NCBI GenBank assembly: GCA_905234835.1
Contig: CAJOIZ010000013.1
Span: 1 to 64,000 of the forward strand
Direction of reading: 5' to 3'
Source: Paludibacteraceae bacterium
GTDB lineage: Bacteria; Bacteroidota; Bacteroidia; Bacteroidales; Paludibacteraceae
DNA: 64,000 nucleotides
Positions 1 through 8,762 of this stretch are shown piece after piece (the stretch's first letter is position 1; the number at the start of each line of letters is the position of its first letter). The notes beneath the pieces are model-generated. The model saw nothing but the letters and a program-made list of their open reading frames with translations, did not search any database and was not told the DNA's origin. Made by a program: the position numbers and the translations under genes.

Positions 1-58
1 ATGAAAGTTGCCTCCGCCCATGCTGCGTTTCTATCATTGCTTTACTGACATTGCGTTG

Positions 59-1627
59 TTACTTTATCTCCTGACCGACGGCGTTGTAACGGATGCCGTT
101 CTTCTCAATAACAAGAGAGCCGTTCTCCATGTACTTCTTCACGGACAGGGCGGACTGTTCGGACTGTTCGGACAGGTCGGTGGTAGTCTGGTTCTGCAGC
201 ACAATGCGGACACGGGGATGAACAGACTGAACGACTCCGTCACCGCTGTAGAAGTAGGCGCGGAAAGCACGAATCTTGTTGGCTGTATTGGGCCAGTAAA
301 GGGTGTTGTTCTGCCCGAGGAACAGGAAGCCGCTGTTTTCGCCTATCGCAAGGTCAGTCGGATGCACGGTGCCGAAGAACTTGGTCTGATCCACGTCCGT
401 GCCGGTCGTGTTGTTGGTGAAGGCAGAGCCATCCAACGTCACGCTCTCAAAGACGGGATTGACGATGTTCGAGCCGCTGACCTGCACGAGATACGGTGTG
501 CGGGCGGAAAGGGAAGTCACCTCGCTCACATTGAAGTCCAAGCCTTCGGCAGCGTCACCCGTAACAGACGTAAGGGTGTAGAACGTGGCACCGCTCATGC
601 CGGAAGCGGCAATCTGACTGGAACTGAGCGCAAAGGGGAAGCAGACGGTGTTCCACATACCGGCATAGAACGTGCGCATGAGTTGGAAGTCCATACTGCC
701 CGTGAAGGTGGAGAGCGTGCTGCTGTAGTAGGCGGTCTCCTCGTTGTCGGCGAGCGTTACGGGAATCTCCTCGAACTCGGCAACCAGCGTGTGGGCAGCG
801 GCAATGCTGCTGATGGTGTAGGAAGCGGCAGTGCCAACCTCGCTTGCGCTCTCGGTCCATCGTACGAACCGGTAACGGCGGTTGGAGGGTGTGGCTGTGA
901 GAGTCACATCATCGCCCTCGTCATACGTGCCTGTGCCGGTAACACTGCCTGCGCCTGCGGGCGATACTGTGGCAGTGACCTCATACGTGGGAGTGGCGGG
1001 AGCAGGAGCGGCATACGTCCAATAGGCTGTGTAGGTGGCATCGGAATTACCCACTGTCACATCACGATCGGACTTATACTCTATTCCAGATTCTCCATAA
1101 TCCGTTACACTGCAATCGGTATATCCGTCACTCCAGTTTACAAACCTTCCTCTCATCGTTATCCAATTGGAGGTCTGCAAGTGAACAACAGTGCCTTCAT
1201 ACAAATCCTCAATTCTTGACCCTCCGTCATTCAAACTAACTGGAGATTCTGTCATTTCTGCCTCCGCAGCGGCATCTCCGGCAAGTGTTGCATAAACCTT
1301 GTGTGTGGGCGTGCCGACGGGTACAAAGAAACCGATGCCTGTCATATCTTGATTTAGTGTAGTTTTGCCCGACGGGTTGCGTGCATCATTATTTTTATGC
1401 CTCCATTGCACGAACACCCATCCTGAAGCAGGTGTGGCGGTAAATTGGACCTTATTGCTGGTGATTGTATAAGAGACTGTGCAGCCAGCAGCCGCAGCCT
1501 CGGCAGGAAGGACTTGCGTGGAGACGGTGTAATCCGCCCACGCGGGAGCAACGCTCAAGAGAGCGAGTGCGCAAAGAGCGCGGGTTCTGGCGCGTAGTGC
1601 GCCGTGGATTGGTTGTTGCTTTTTCAT
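59..1627 (-). CDS. secreted surface protein with InlB-type repeats and C-terminal sorting-like tail
   Basis: 522 residues. A signal peptide is visible (residues about 1-31, basic start, hydrophobic core, cleavage near APAWA). Around residues 33-115 and 215-285 are segments of the kind TVSPAGAGSVTGTGTYDEGD...F.RWTE, which fit the divergent InlB B-repeat family (small extracellular beta folds). The region after about residue 290 (WNTVCFPFALS, then a FRAYF segment) resembles the C-terminal domain common in Prevotella surface proteins. The last residues (ENGSLVIEKNGIRYNAVGQ) match a tail also seen in the M6 protease and in the broken gene at 42672-43022, so it is probably a sorting or anchoring signal. 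Before it, three near-perfect 9-bp direct repeats encode an SEQSEQS stretch. The exact function is unknown; it is probably cell-surface or secreted. It stands alone with about 480 bp of non-coding DNA upstream. Confidence 0.8.
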   Translation of the reverse strand: MKKQQPIHGALRARTRALCALALLSVAPAWADYTVSTQVLPAEAAAAGCTVSYTITSNKVQFTATPASGWVFVQWRHKNNDARNPSGKTTLNQDMTGIGFFVPVGTPTHKVYATLAGDAAAEAEMTESPVSLNDGGSRIEDLYEGTVVHLQTSNWITMRGRFVNWSDGYTDCSVTDYGESGIEYKSDRDVTVGNSDATYTAYWTYAAPAPATPTYEVTATVSPAGAGSVTGTGTYDEGDDVTLTATPSNRRYRFVRWTESASEVGTAASYTISSIAAAHTLVAEFEEIPVTLADNEETAYYSSTLSTFTGSMDFQLMRTFYAGMWNTVCFPFALSSSQIAASGMSGATFYTLTSVTGDAAEGLDFNVSEVTSLSARTPYLVQVSGSNIVNPVFESVTLDGSAFTNNTTGTDVDQTKFFGTVHPTDLAIGENSGFLFLGQNNTLYWPNTANKIRAFRAYFYSGDGVVQSVHPRVRIVLQNQTTTDLSEQSEQSALSVKKYMENGSLVIEKNGIRYNAVGQEIK

Positions 1628-2105
1628 AAGCGTAAAAATTTAAGTTGGTTGAAAAATGGTTGTTAATTACGACCTCTGTGTCGTATGTTTGTTGTTATTG
1701 TTGCTTTGGTGACAAATTGTCATTTTGCAAGGGTAGCGCATTCCTTCGGCAAGGGTAGCGCACGGGTAGCGGAGAGTAAGCATCATGGTGCGGCGACATT
1801 GTGTAAGCGATAGGACGGTTTTTGCGACATTGTGGCATCGGATACGGACATAAAAAAGTTGGGTGGGTATTTCTGCTCTTGTAATAATCCTTAATTGGTT
1901 CTTTCGGGCTTCGACTCCCATCGTATCCAATTATGCAGAAATGCCCACACCTGACGTGTGAGCGTTCCGCATTATTCGAGGAATACGATTACAATGTGTC
2001 GAAGATTGAAAGAATCCTTAAATAAGCGTAACGCTATGTATGTTTATGTCTTTATGGCTGTTATGTCATAGGCAAGGTTTGAGTTAGGTTGGTGCTATAA
2101 TTGTG
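1628..2105. other. intergenic region with 11-bp repeats
   Basis: This 478-bp stretch lies between the surface protein gene and the GNAT gene, and I find no credible gene in it. It holds a four-unit 11-bp tandem array (1728-1771) and two copies of GCGACATTGTG 31 bp apart (1793-1803 and 1824-1834). I could not find a convincing TAnnTTTG promoter in the right orientation for the surface protein gene. Confidence 0.6.
1728..1771. repeat. 11-bp tandem repeat, CAAGGGTAGCG x4 (one unit degenerate)
   Basis: The units are 1728-1738, 1739-1749 (degenerate), 1750-1760 and 1761-1771, all exactly 11 bp. The same unit occurs in reverse orientation as three tandem copies at 26379-26411, so this is a dispersed family and not a single local slippage event. 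Confidence 0.85.
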
Positions 2106-2642
2106 TTACTTTATATTTTCCAAATCAAAGTAAAGGAGACGGGTCGGTGAGCCTTCGTCCTCTTTGGAGAGCGGGAGGAATCCCTGTCTATAATAGAACG
2201 GCAATGCATCAGCGTATGCATCAACCGTAATAAAACGACAACCGGCTTTGTTGTCAGCCTTATAAGAGGCGATAATCATATTGACCATCATCGTGCCGAT
2301 ACTCTCTCCGCGATATTTCCTGTCAGTAGCCAGACGGCAAATCTTAAGTGCCGGATAACTCTTGAACATCTTACCCTGCGCAAAGAATTGCTTGCGGAAG
2401 CGATTATAAGCGGAGTTGCTCGGAAAATCAGTCAAAGATATACGGTCGTGAGCAAGGCTGAAATAACCGATAATGTCCTTTGTGGTTTTATTCTCAAGTA
2501 CATAACTTGTCGCAAGGCGGACTTTGAAATACAGCAAAGCATCCGATGAGATGAAGTCGTTGAGGTCTTCATCTCCGCAGTCGAATCCGGAAATAATGTC
2601 GTTTTCTCCGAGCCGACGAAGCTGGATGTCTTCCTTGTTCAT
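2106..2642 (-). CDS. GNAT family N-acetyltransferase, probable toxin of a TA-like pair
   Basis: 178 residues from the ATG at 2642; a start eight codons upstream would run into the partner gene's stop. The acetyl-CoA-binding motif of GNAT enzymes (RKYRGESIG, about residue 105) and the C-terminal YYRQGFLPL segment are clear. The layout (acceptor-binding N-terminus with a SFDCGDEDLNDF-type start, then CRLATD) is that of TacT/AtaT-like tRNA acetyltransferase toxins rather than ribosomal or antibiotic acetyltransferases. It begins only 2 nt after the stop of the tiny upstream gene, so the two are co-transcribed and probably translationally coupled. A plain metabolic acetyltransferase cannot be excluded. 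Confidence 0.8.
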   Translation of the reverse strand: MNKEDIQLRRLGENDIISGFDCGDEDLNDFISSDALLYFKVRLATSYVLENKTTKDIIGYFSLAHDRISLTDFPSNSAYNRFRKQFFAQGKMFKSYPALKICRLATDRKYRGESIGTMMVNMIIASYKADNKAGCRFITVDAYADALPFYYRQGFLPLSKEDEGSPTRLLYFDLENIK

Positions 2643-2644
2643 GG

Positions 2645-2806
2645 TCAGAAAGCACAATTGACGCACCGTGAGCGCAGGAACTCGTAATCACTCATGATAC
2701 GCGCTTTCCGCTCCGCAGAAACAGGCTGCGGGTTGAGCATCAGCATCTCAAAACGGCGTGCTTCTTCACCGAAAAGGATAGGTGTCTCTTTAATCGGTCG
2801 TGCCAT
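2645..2806 (-). CDS. small antitoxin-like partner of the GNAT gene
   Basis: 53 residues, beginning MARPIKETPILFGEEARRF. I chose the ATG at 2806 because a purine-rich CGGAGGACA lies just before it and a promoter lies at 2849-2881; a longer in-frame reading would start upstream of that promoter. The protein is short and charged with no membrane segment, as expected of an antitoxin. Its N-terminus (ARPI.ETP.L.GE.A..F) recurs, to my knowledge, in small Bacteroidetes proteins next to GNAT genes. Two cysteines near the end (RCVNC) are notable. The antitoxin role is inferred from size and position only. Confidence 0.65.
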   Translation of the reverse strand: MARPIKETPILFGEEARRFEMLMLNPQPVSAERKARIMSDYEFLRSRCVNCAF

Positions 2807-2848
2807 AGTTGTGTCCTCCGTTTGGGTTGGGGTTTTCGTTTCAGCGGG

Positions 2849-2881
2849 CAAAGGTAAGGTGTTTATGTGAATTGGGCAAGA
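2849..2881 (-). promoter_or_regulatory. promoter of the GNAT pair
   Basis: On the minus strand the -7 box TACCTTTG (2849-2856) follows a CTTG (2878-2881) at 21 bp, close to the Bacteroidetes consensus TTTG-N19/21-TAnnTTTG. It sits about 43 bp before the antitoxin start and about 35 bp downstream of the rnpB 3' end. Confidence 0.6.
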
Positions 2882-2916
2882 GGAAAGAGGTTTTTGTGTC
2901 TTTTTATGCACAAAAA

Positions 2917-3272
2917 ACGAAAACAGCAGGTCTGTAAGCCGGGTTCTGTGCCTCAATGAAAGATAAGTTCCACTGCGGTGTCTGTCATTAATCTGGACGT
3001 ATGCATTGCTGCATCGTTCTCGCGCTCTCTACCCTCCCGCTCGGACGAGCAATCCTCAGACGCGGGTTTACATGAGATTGCAACACGTAGTGTAGCCGTT
3101 TCATCATCCCGAAGGATGCCAATCGTCGCTGTTCCAGGGACCAAACATTGCTGCCTGTCGGCCGTTAACCGATACGTTGCTCTGTGTTGCCCGGACTTTC
3201 CTCTTGCCGCGAAGTATGTTTAATGAATAAACACTTGTCAGCAACAAGCGACAGACCGACCTGCTGTTTTCG
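2917..3272 (-). ncRNA. rnpB: RNase P RNA (bacterial type A)
   Basis: This is the catalytic RNA that matures the 5' end of tRNAs. The universally conserved 5' block GAGGAAAGTCCGGGC lies on the minus strand at 3189-3203, and the conserved 3' block (ACAGAACCCGGCTTACAG) lies within 2929-2949; the two pair to form P4. The ends pair as P1: AAAACAGCAGGTC near 3258-3270 with its complement near 2920-2932. A U-rich run follows at about 2912-2918 and may end transcription. Its length of about 356 nt is usual. A TACTTTTG box at 3293-3300 may be the promoter, though it is farther from the mature 5' end than expected, which could mean 5' trimming. Confidence 0.93.
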
Positions 3273-3311
3273 ATTTTAGTATTAAACCGCCGCAAAAGTA
3301 CGGCAAAAATA

Positions 3312-4625
3312 TCATTCCGCCATCACTTTTCTGTTTTCCTGCAAAGATGGCGGCGCAAGTTCCTTTTGTTCCATTGCAATCAGCCATACGACAATGAAAC
3401 ACAATTGATAAATCCCTTCCATCCGCGAGAAACAACACTCCGTTAGCATACTCCATCCGTAAATGAGGCAGAAATACGCTGCCGTCCACCGTATATTCCG
3501 GCTATGGAAGAACGGTGCGGAAAGGACAATGAACATGAGGAACAGCATCGCTAACGGTCCAAGTTCCATCCACGTCTGCAGGTACTGGTTGTGTGCGCCA
3601 AACGAGAATTCGATGAGTTCGGGAATGCCGTCTTGTTCGTATGCGCGGTTCAGATAAGCATCTGACGAGCCGAGTCCCATCCCTTTCCATCCGTAGTCGG
3701 ACACATTGTGGAAGACGATATGCCATATATAGATGCGTGGTTCGCGTGCCAGAGGCTGTTGCTTTGAGTCTTCATAACTAACCCATTGGAAGGACTGTTT
3801 GATTTTAACTGTCACGGTGGATTGTGTCCAGAAGAACGCTCCAACCGCCCCTGCAAGAATCAGAATGACGATAGCGGCTTTCCTGAACGAGCGATGATGC
3901 CGATAGCGCCATAACACCGCCAACAGCAGCAACGGCAATAAAAGCAGTGTAGTGCGCGTTCCGGACAACACAATGGCGGCCAGCAGGATGAGGTCGCCCG
4001 TACCCAGCGTCAGCATAACGCTCCAACGGGGATACAGTTTCCGGAAGTGACGGTACAACGCTCCCGTACAACCCAGCGCCAGCAGAATGACGGTACAATA
4101 ATACGCATGGTGTTTGATATTGCTGACAGGAGGGATGTTGAAGAGGTTCCATATATCCCAGATGGCATAATTGTCATAGACGACAATCAGCGTGTTGACC
4201 CTTGCCCAATACAGCAGGAGCAGATAGGCAAACACCGATATAATCGTGGCGGCATACAGGACAATCTGCGTCTTTTCGATGCGGTAGTAGCGGTTTACGC
4301 CGAACAATGCCGCCAGCATCAAGGACAGCACCGGCAAGTGTTTGGTGAACTCCCTTACGCCGTTGGCTGTATCTTGAACCCACAGCAGCGATAATGCTTC
4401 CCACGCAATGAACACCACAATCAGCAGCATCGGTATCTGCGTGCGGCTGATACGCAGATAACGGCGTTGCAGCCATCTGCCTTCCAACAGCCACGATATG
4501 CCCCACGCTACGATGAGCGGCTGCGTGAAGTGCCACGGGAAAGGCAGTGAGCATATAACCATCAGGAAAATGGCATAGTTCAGCCTTTCTGTTGCTTCCG
4601 TATATATCTTCAAAAAGTGGTTCAT
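3312..4625 (-). CDS. O-antigen ligase/polymerase family membrane protein
   Basis: 437 residues with many hydrophobic segments (about ten or more transmembrane helices) and one large periplasmic loop. The loop carries GWKGMGLGSSDAYL...GAHNQYLQTWMELG; the H-N-x-Y-L motif there is the hallmark of the Wzy_C/O-antigen ligase family, which polymerises O-antigen or joins it to lipid A-core at the periplasmic face. It is the last gene of the minus-strand LPS cluster, and its ATG overlaps the stop of the glycosyltransferase before it (ATGA, 4622-4625). Ligase and polymerase cannot be told apart from sequence alone. Confidence 0.85.
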   Translation of the reverse strand: MNHFLKIYTEATERLNYAIFLMVICSLPFPWHFTQPLIVAWGISWLLEGRWLQRRYLRISRTQIPMLLIVVFIAWEALSLLWVQDTANGVREFTKHLPVLSLMLAALFGVNRYYRIEKTQIVLYAATIISVFAYLLLLYWARVNTLIVVYDNYAIWDIWNLFNIPPVSNIKHHAYYCTVILLALGCTGALYRHFRKLYPRWSVMLTLGTGDLILLAAIVLSGTRTTLLLLPLLLLAVLWRYRHHRSFRKAAIVILILAGAVGAFFWTQSTVTVKIKQSFQWVSYEDSKQQPLAREPRIYIWHIVFHNVSDYGWKGMGLGSSDAYLNRAYEQDGIPELIEFSFGAHNQYLQTWMELGPLAMLFLMFIVLSAPFFHSRNIRWTAAYFCLIYGWSMLTECCFSRMEGIYQLCFIVVWLIAMEQKELAPPSLQENRKVMAE

Positions 4626-5695
4626 AGTCCGTAGATTGTGTTCATTTTGTCCATGAATCGTTCGTAATTGTATTGCTCCTGAAAGTCCTTTTGGGCTTGT
4701 TCGCCCAACTGTTGCCGTAGCTCGGGGTTGCTTATCAACGAACGGAGTGCCGCTGACAGGGCATTGGTGTCGTCGGGGGGTACCAATAGTCCGTTTCGGT
4801 CGTGCTGTATGAATTCCGGTACAGCCCCGTTATTAGTGTTTACTGTTGCCAGTCCGTATGCCATATTCTCCAATGTGGTCAGCGAAAAGGCTTCCGGGAC
4901 AACCGACGGCAGCACACCGATGGAATAGTTAGGAAGCAGCTGTCGTATGTCGCTACGAAACCCCAATAGATGAATCCTATCCCTGACGGGACAGACTGTC
5001 AAGGCCTTCTGCCACTGTGCCTTGTATTCGGGCGCAACCGCACCCGCTATATCCAACTGCCACGGCAAGTCCGTAATCCGCTCCAACGCCCGAAGCAAAC
5101 CGATGACTCCTTTCTCCTCACATATTCTGCCGTGATAGATAATTCTTGGTGCAGCATAATCGGGTGCTATACAATCCTTTTGCGCCACCCTGACACTATT
5201 GTGAATCACCTCTATATGTTTGAACGAGTTTTCTAAACGGGCAGGTATGTATGTATCACGAACCAACCGGCTTACGCACACGAGGGTGTCAATCTGTCTG
5301 TAAGCCCATCTCCATAGCACATTGTCCGTCGCCTTTCTCACCAGATGCTGTCCCGCCACAAGACGAACAGGACGGCGGCACATCCGTTTAGCCATTGCTG
5401 CTTGGAAATAGGAGAAACGGCTGTTGATGTGCAGTATATCTACGTGGTTACGCTCCAATATCTTTGCCAACTGCCACGATGCGAATATGCTGAAGCGGAA
5501 CAGTTTACTTGCGAAGGGGAACGTGGGACAGGCACCAATCCCGCTGAAACACTGTATCATCTCTTTGTCGCTGCCAGCAGGAAAGAGAAATAAAGGCGTT
5601 ACTTTGCCGCCCGCTTTCATGGCACCGGCAAGGTCGAACACGTATTGCTCGCCGCCGCCCCATGTAGGAGAGGATATGTAGTAGGCAATCGTCAT
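4622..5695 (-). CDS. glycosyltransferase family 4
   Basis: 357 residues from the ATG at 5695, chosen because it makes the usual 4-bp ATGA overlap with the preceding glycosyltransferase and places the protein start at the family's first beta strand (MTIAYYISSPTWGGGEQYV). The GGGEQ acceptor loop, the IYHGRICEEKG donor-domain start and the E-x7-E motif (PEAFSLTTLE) followed by NGLLVPPDD are typical of GT-B retaining family 4 enzymes. It probably adds a sugar to the LPS core or O-chain on the cytoplasmic side. The sugar cannot be predicted. Confidence 0.88.
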   Translation of the reverse strand: MTIAYYISSPTWGGGEQYVFDLAGAMKAGGKVTPLFLFPAGSDKEMIQCFSGIGACPTFPFASKLFRFSIFASWQLAKILERNHVDILHINSRFSYFQAAMAKRMCRRPVRLVAGQHLVRKATDNVLWRWAYRQIDTLVCVSRLVRDTYIPARLENSFKHIEVIHNSVRVAQKDCIAPDYAAPRIIYHGRICEEKGVIGLLRALERITDLPWQLDIAGAVAPEYKAQWQKALTVCPVRDRIHLLGFRSDIRQLLPNYSIGVLPSVVPEAFSLTTLENMAYGLATVNTNNGAVPEFIQHDRNGLLVPPDDTNALSAALRSLISNPELRQQLGEQAQKDFQEQYNYERFMDKMNTIYGL

Positions 5696-6333
5696 TTCTG
5701 CTGTTTCCTCCATTCGTCCCACTTGGCGGCATCCTGTTTTTTGCACTTGATGTGCAGAAGGGCGTATCTGTCCTCTTTTGGCAGATGCCAATAGAGCCAA
5801 TGCCCCCTTATGCACTCGTGGATGGCACGATGCCAGCGTATGCGACCCGGGCGGTTCTTGTACAGCCTGCCCTGATAGTCAGGCCAGGACACGCGCTCCG
5901 CTTCTATCTTCTCATCAGCCGAAAGAGACGCTTTGTAAGAGGCTTCGTCCAACAGGTAGTTGATACGGGGCAGTTTGAAGAGCTCAATCAGCGGGTGATG
6001 AGCAAGTATCTCCTGCAGATGTTCCATCAGCCATTCCTGCGGCCGCTCGTCCGCATCCAACTGGAAGATATACTCGCCTTTGCACAGACTATTCAGATGG
6101 TTCTTGGCTTGTGCGAAATCCATATCCAAGGACCATTCTTCATAGGTCGTGATATGCTGTTTATGGCTTGACACCACCGCCCGTACATCATCGGTCACGT
6201 TTTGCTTGTCGGCTTGAACGACAATCTCATCGCCCTCGCTGAGATAAGCTTGCAGGAACTGCAACAGACTATGCAGCTGTACGGCTTCGTTACAGACCGT
6301 AATCGCGTAACTGATGGTCTTTCGTTTAGTCAT
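5692..6333 (-). CDS. glycosyltransferase family 2 (LPS core, WaaE/KdtX-like)
   Basis: 213 residues from the ATG at 6333; this start overlaps the preceding kinase gene by 8 bp and begins the GT-A fold directly (MTKRKTISYAITVCNE). The nucleotide-sugar and metal-binding motif is seen in IFQLDADERP. The compact size and the IRWHRAIHECIRGHW segment near the C-terminus resemble the WaaE/KdtX group, which adds a glucose- or galactose-type sugar to the inner LPS core. It lies between the LPS kinase and GT4 genes in one overlapping operon. Upstream in-frame ATGs would extend deep into the kinase gene and are unlikely. Confidence 0.87.
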   Translation of the reverse strand: MTKRKTISYAITVCNEAVQLHSLLQFLQAYLSEGDEIVVQADKQNVTDDVRAVVSSHKQHITTYEEWSLDMDFAQAKNHLNSLCKGEYIFQLDADERPQEWLMEHLQEILAHHPLIELFKLPRINYLLDEASYKASLSADEKIEAERVSWPDYQGRLYKNRPGRIRWHRAIHECIRGHWLYWHLPKEDRYALLHIKCKKQDAAKWDEWRKQQK

Positions 6334-7075
6334 ATTCGTACTTCGCTTTTCTTCCCTTGTCCCAGAAACGGTCGCGGTAATGCAGTATCCATCGCTTCGT
6401 TTCCGCCGGGTCATACCTTCTTGCTTGTGCATATTCATCGGCAAACACTTTGAAGAACTCCGTTCGGGCGCATATCCGCCGCATACTCCGGCAGCCTTCT
6501 TGTAGTGTAACCTTTTTGCCGATGCGCATACGGTTGATGTCTATAATCTCAAAAAGGAATCCGTCTCCCGTTTTGTCCCAGAGGATGTTGCCAGGTGAGT
6601 AGTCTAGATGCAGCACGCCGGCGTCATGCATACGGGCGGTAAAACGGGCAAACGGACGAATCAGGTCATTCAGTTCAGGCCGGTAATCCAGCGTGAACTC
6701 CCGCATCAGGTGAGTCAGGCGGCTTTCCCGTGTAATCAGATAACTCTCGCTGAGCAAGTGTTTGCCGCAGAGTATAAACGCTATCGGTTCGGGTGTCGCA
6801 ATCCCTTTTTGAAGCAGGCTGACGGCATTGAAATAGGCTCTTGCCGCTTTCGGCTCGCGCAAGCACGAATAGATTACACGGTTAGGAAAAAAGGGACGGT
6901 GAAAACGCTTCACAATCAGTGGTTCCTCTTCGGACCATTCTACTATGCAAGGCACTATCCTGCGTATTTGGTTGCGCGCATCATAAATCACTTCGCCCTG
7001 CGTATAGAACGTTTCCGGCAGCCGGTTCAACCATTCGCGCAACATCTCATATTTGTTGTTCAGAACAAGTCTCAT
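6326..7075 (-). CDS. lipopolysaccharide (Kdo/heptose) kinase family protein
   Basis: 249 residues with a protein-kinase-like fold. The catalytic loop HLDYSPGNILW and the metal-binding strand FEIIDINRM (a DFG equivalent) are visible, with a nucleotide-binding lysine in EEPLIVKRFHRP. This is the InaA/WaaP/KdkA-like family, which phosphorylates Kdo or heptose of the LPS inner core on the cytoplasmic face. Its start overlaps the heptosyltransferase stop by 4 bp (7072-7075), and it is followed by two glycosyltransferases, which supports a core-assembly role. The exact sugar phosphorylated is not predictable. Confidence 0.85.
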   Translation of the reverse strand: MRLVLNNKYEMLREWLNRLPETFYTQGEVIYDARNQIRRIVPCIVEWSEEEPLIVKRFHRPFFPNRVIYSCLREPKAARAYFNAVSLLQKGIATPEPIAFILCGKHLLSESYLITRESRLTHLMREFTLDYRPELNDLIRPFARFTARMHDAGVLHLDYSPGNILWDKTGDGFLFEIIDINRMRIGKKVTLQEGCRSMRRICARTEFFKVFADEYAQARRYDPAETKRWILHYRDRFWDKGRKAKYEYD

Positions 7076-8073
7076 AACGCTGCCTCAATACGTTTGATAA
7101 TCGTTTCGGGTGCGATGTCAAGGCAGTGATAGTCACGGTATTTGCAGAAGCGGTTGCCGTAAATGGAACACGGGCGGCATGGCAGATTCAGTTGGATGCA
7201 GTCGCTCTCTTTCTGCCCGTAGCCGAGGAAACCCGCCCACGGATGGGTTGCACCCCAGACGCTCAGCACCCTTGTGCCTGCGAGCGAAGCAAGGTGCATA
7301 TTCGCCGAATCCATTGTCAGCATCAGCCGCAAACCTCTCATAACCGCTATCTCCTCATCCATCTTGTACTTGCCCGCCAATGATTTCACTCCCTTGTATT
7401 TGCGTTCCCATTCGATCAGAACAGCCTGTTCTTTCTCGCCGCCGCCGAACAGCAACACTTTTTCGCCTCTGTCCGCCATCGTTTTGCCCAAAGCAGCGAC
7501 CACCTGTTCCATCTTGTCCGAGGGGTAAATCTTCCCTTTGTGGGCGGCGAACGGCGCAATGCCTATATGGGTGCGGACACCTCCGTCAACCAATGTGGCA
7601 AACTGCGTATCGGTCAGGAACCCCAGTTCGGTGAATACGGCGCGGTAACGCTCAATCATCGGCACGAGCGGCTGCTTGTGCCGGTAGTTATGCCGCACTA
7701 ACAGCCAGCGTTGCACACGTGCCTTGAACACATGCGCACACCGTTTGCCAGCAAGGAACATACGTGTACGCAGGTACTGCGAACGAAGCACATCGTGCAT
7801 ATCCGCTACTGCATCGTAACTACGGTAGTCAATCTCGTCCAGCAGGGAGGACAAGCCCCACAGACGATGGTGCCTGCCGCGCAGGTCAGCACCGTAGAAA
7901 TGCACGTTGGCAGGCATATTGCTGAATAGCGGAGCGTACTGTTGACGTGACAGCATGGTGAAATCCCAGTCGGGATAACGCTCCGCCACGTGGCGCACCA
8001 AAGGCACCAGCATTGCCACGTCCCCCAAAGCAGAGAAACGTATCACCAACAACCGCTTGCGACGCGCTTCCAT
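7072..8073 (-). CDS. glycosyltransferase family 9 (ADP-heptose:LPS heptosyltransferase-like)
   Basis: 333 residues. The N-terminal IRFSALGDVAMLVPLVRHV is the family 9 signature. The C-terminal half carries MTMDSANMHLASLAGTRVLSVWGATHP (D-S-x3-H-x-A), the ADP-heptose-binding region. A cysteine-rich tail, CRPCSIYGNRFC, is common in Bacteroidetes members. It probably transfers a heptose, or a related sugar, to the Kdo of the LPS core. It precedes the LPS kinase by a 4-bp overlap and follows the DUF4254 gene by 10 bp. Confidence 0.9.
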   Translation of the reverse strand: MEARRKRLLVIRFSALGDVAMLVPLVRHVAERYPDWDFTMLSRQQYAPLFSNMPANVHFYGADLRGRHHRLWGLSSLLDEIDYRSYDAVADMHDVLRSQYLRTRMFLAGKRCAHVFKARVQRWLLVRHNYRHKQPLVPMIERYRAVFTELGFLTDTQFATLVDGGVRTHIGIAPFAAHKGKIYPSDKMEQVVAALGKTMADRGEKVLLFGGGEKEQAVLIEWERKYKGVKSLAGKYKMDEEIAVMRGLRLMLTMDSANMHLASLAGTRVLSVWGATHPWAGFLGYGQKESDCIQLNLPCRPCSIYGNRFCKYRDYHCLDIAPETIIKRIEAAL

Positions 8074-8083
8074 AATCAGCTGA

Positions 8084-8707
8084 CTAAGCCTTGCTTTTGT
8101 ACAGCACGGGATTCAGACTCGGGTCATTGTACATCTTCATCTGACGATAGACTTTCATAATCCGTCTTCCCGCTGCATAATCGTCCAGCAACTCGGTGAT
8201 GGAGGTGGTCATATCGCCCAGCTGTCCATTCAGAACAGACAGTTTCTGTACGCACTTGTCGTGTTGCTCCCTGCTCACGTCCGTGCGGTTCACTTGTTCC
8301 TGCATGTGGTAGATTTTCACGTACAGTATGCTCAGACGGTCCACTGCCCATGCCGGACTCTCCGTATTGATACGCGCATTCTCCAGCGGTTTCACGCCAC
8401 TGAACTGCTCGTAGAAGTAGGAGTCAATGCGCTCCACGAGGTCTGTCCGTTCCTGGTTCGAGCGGTCAATGCGGCGTTTGAGTGCCAGAGCCTCCACGGG
8501 GTCAATCTGTGGGTCGCGGATGATATCTTCCAAGTGCCACTGGACGACATCAATCCAGTTCTTCTTGTACAGGTCGTATTCAATGCTTCCTTCCGTGTAC
8601 GGGTTAGGCATCGTTGCATCTACATCGTCCGTCTTGTGGTAGTCTTCCACCGCACGGCGGAAAATCTCATTGCATTTTTCTGTAAATGTCATATCGCTGT
8701 CATTCAT
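8084..8707 (-). CDS. DUF4254 family protein
   Basis: 207 residues (or 202 if the second ATG is used). It is helical, charged and soluble, with no signal peptide. Features such as NPYTEGSIEYDLYKKNWIDVVQWHLED and the IDSYFYE segment match DUF4254, a family of unknown biochemical role usually found directly before a family 9 glycosyltransferase in Bacteroidetes, as here. A link to LPS core synthesis is inferred from that conserved neighbourhood. Confidence 0.85.
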   Translation of the reverse strand: MNDSDMTFTEKCNEIFRRAVEDYHKTDDVDATMPNPYTEGSIEYDLYKKNWIDVVQWHLEDIIRDPQIDPVEALALKRRIDRSNQERTDLVERIDSYFYEQFSGVKPLENARINTESPAWAVDRLSILYVKIYHMQEQVNRTDVSREQHDKCVQKLSVLNGQLGDMTTSITELLDDYAAGRRIMKVYRQMKMYNDPSLNPVLYKSKA

Positions 8708-8762
8708 TAAATTCTAAACTCTGAACTCATAACTTCTCTCAACTCTCAACTATCAACTCTCC
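8708..8762 (-). repeat. AGTTGA-type heptamer array at the lptB stop codon
   Basis: Read on the minus strand, degenerate 7-bp units of the form AGTTGAN run from the end of lptB to the start of the DUF4254 gene. The TGA stop of lptB is part of the first unit and an in-frame TAG follows at once. The same array, also starting at a stop codon, lies at 12470-12606. Confidence 0.7.

Noticed and set aside
8-1219. 403-codon plus-strand open frame at the window start
   Set aside because: It is antisense to a protein with a signal peptide and known repeat types; no family resemblance.
1667-1930. 87-codon minus-strand frame in the first intergenic region
   Set aside because: It spans an 11-bp array, has no recognisable domain and no promoter.
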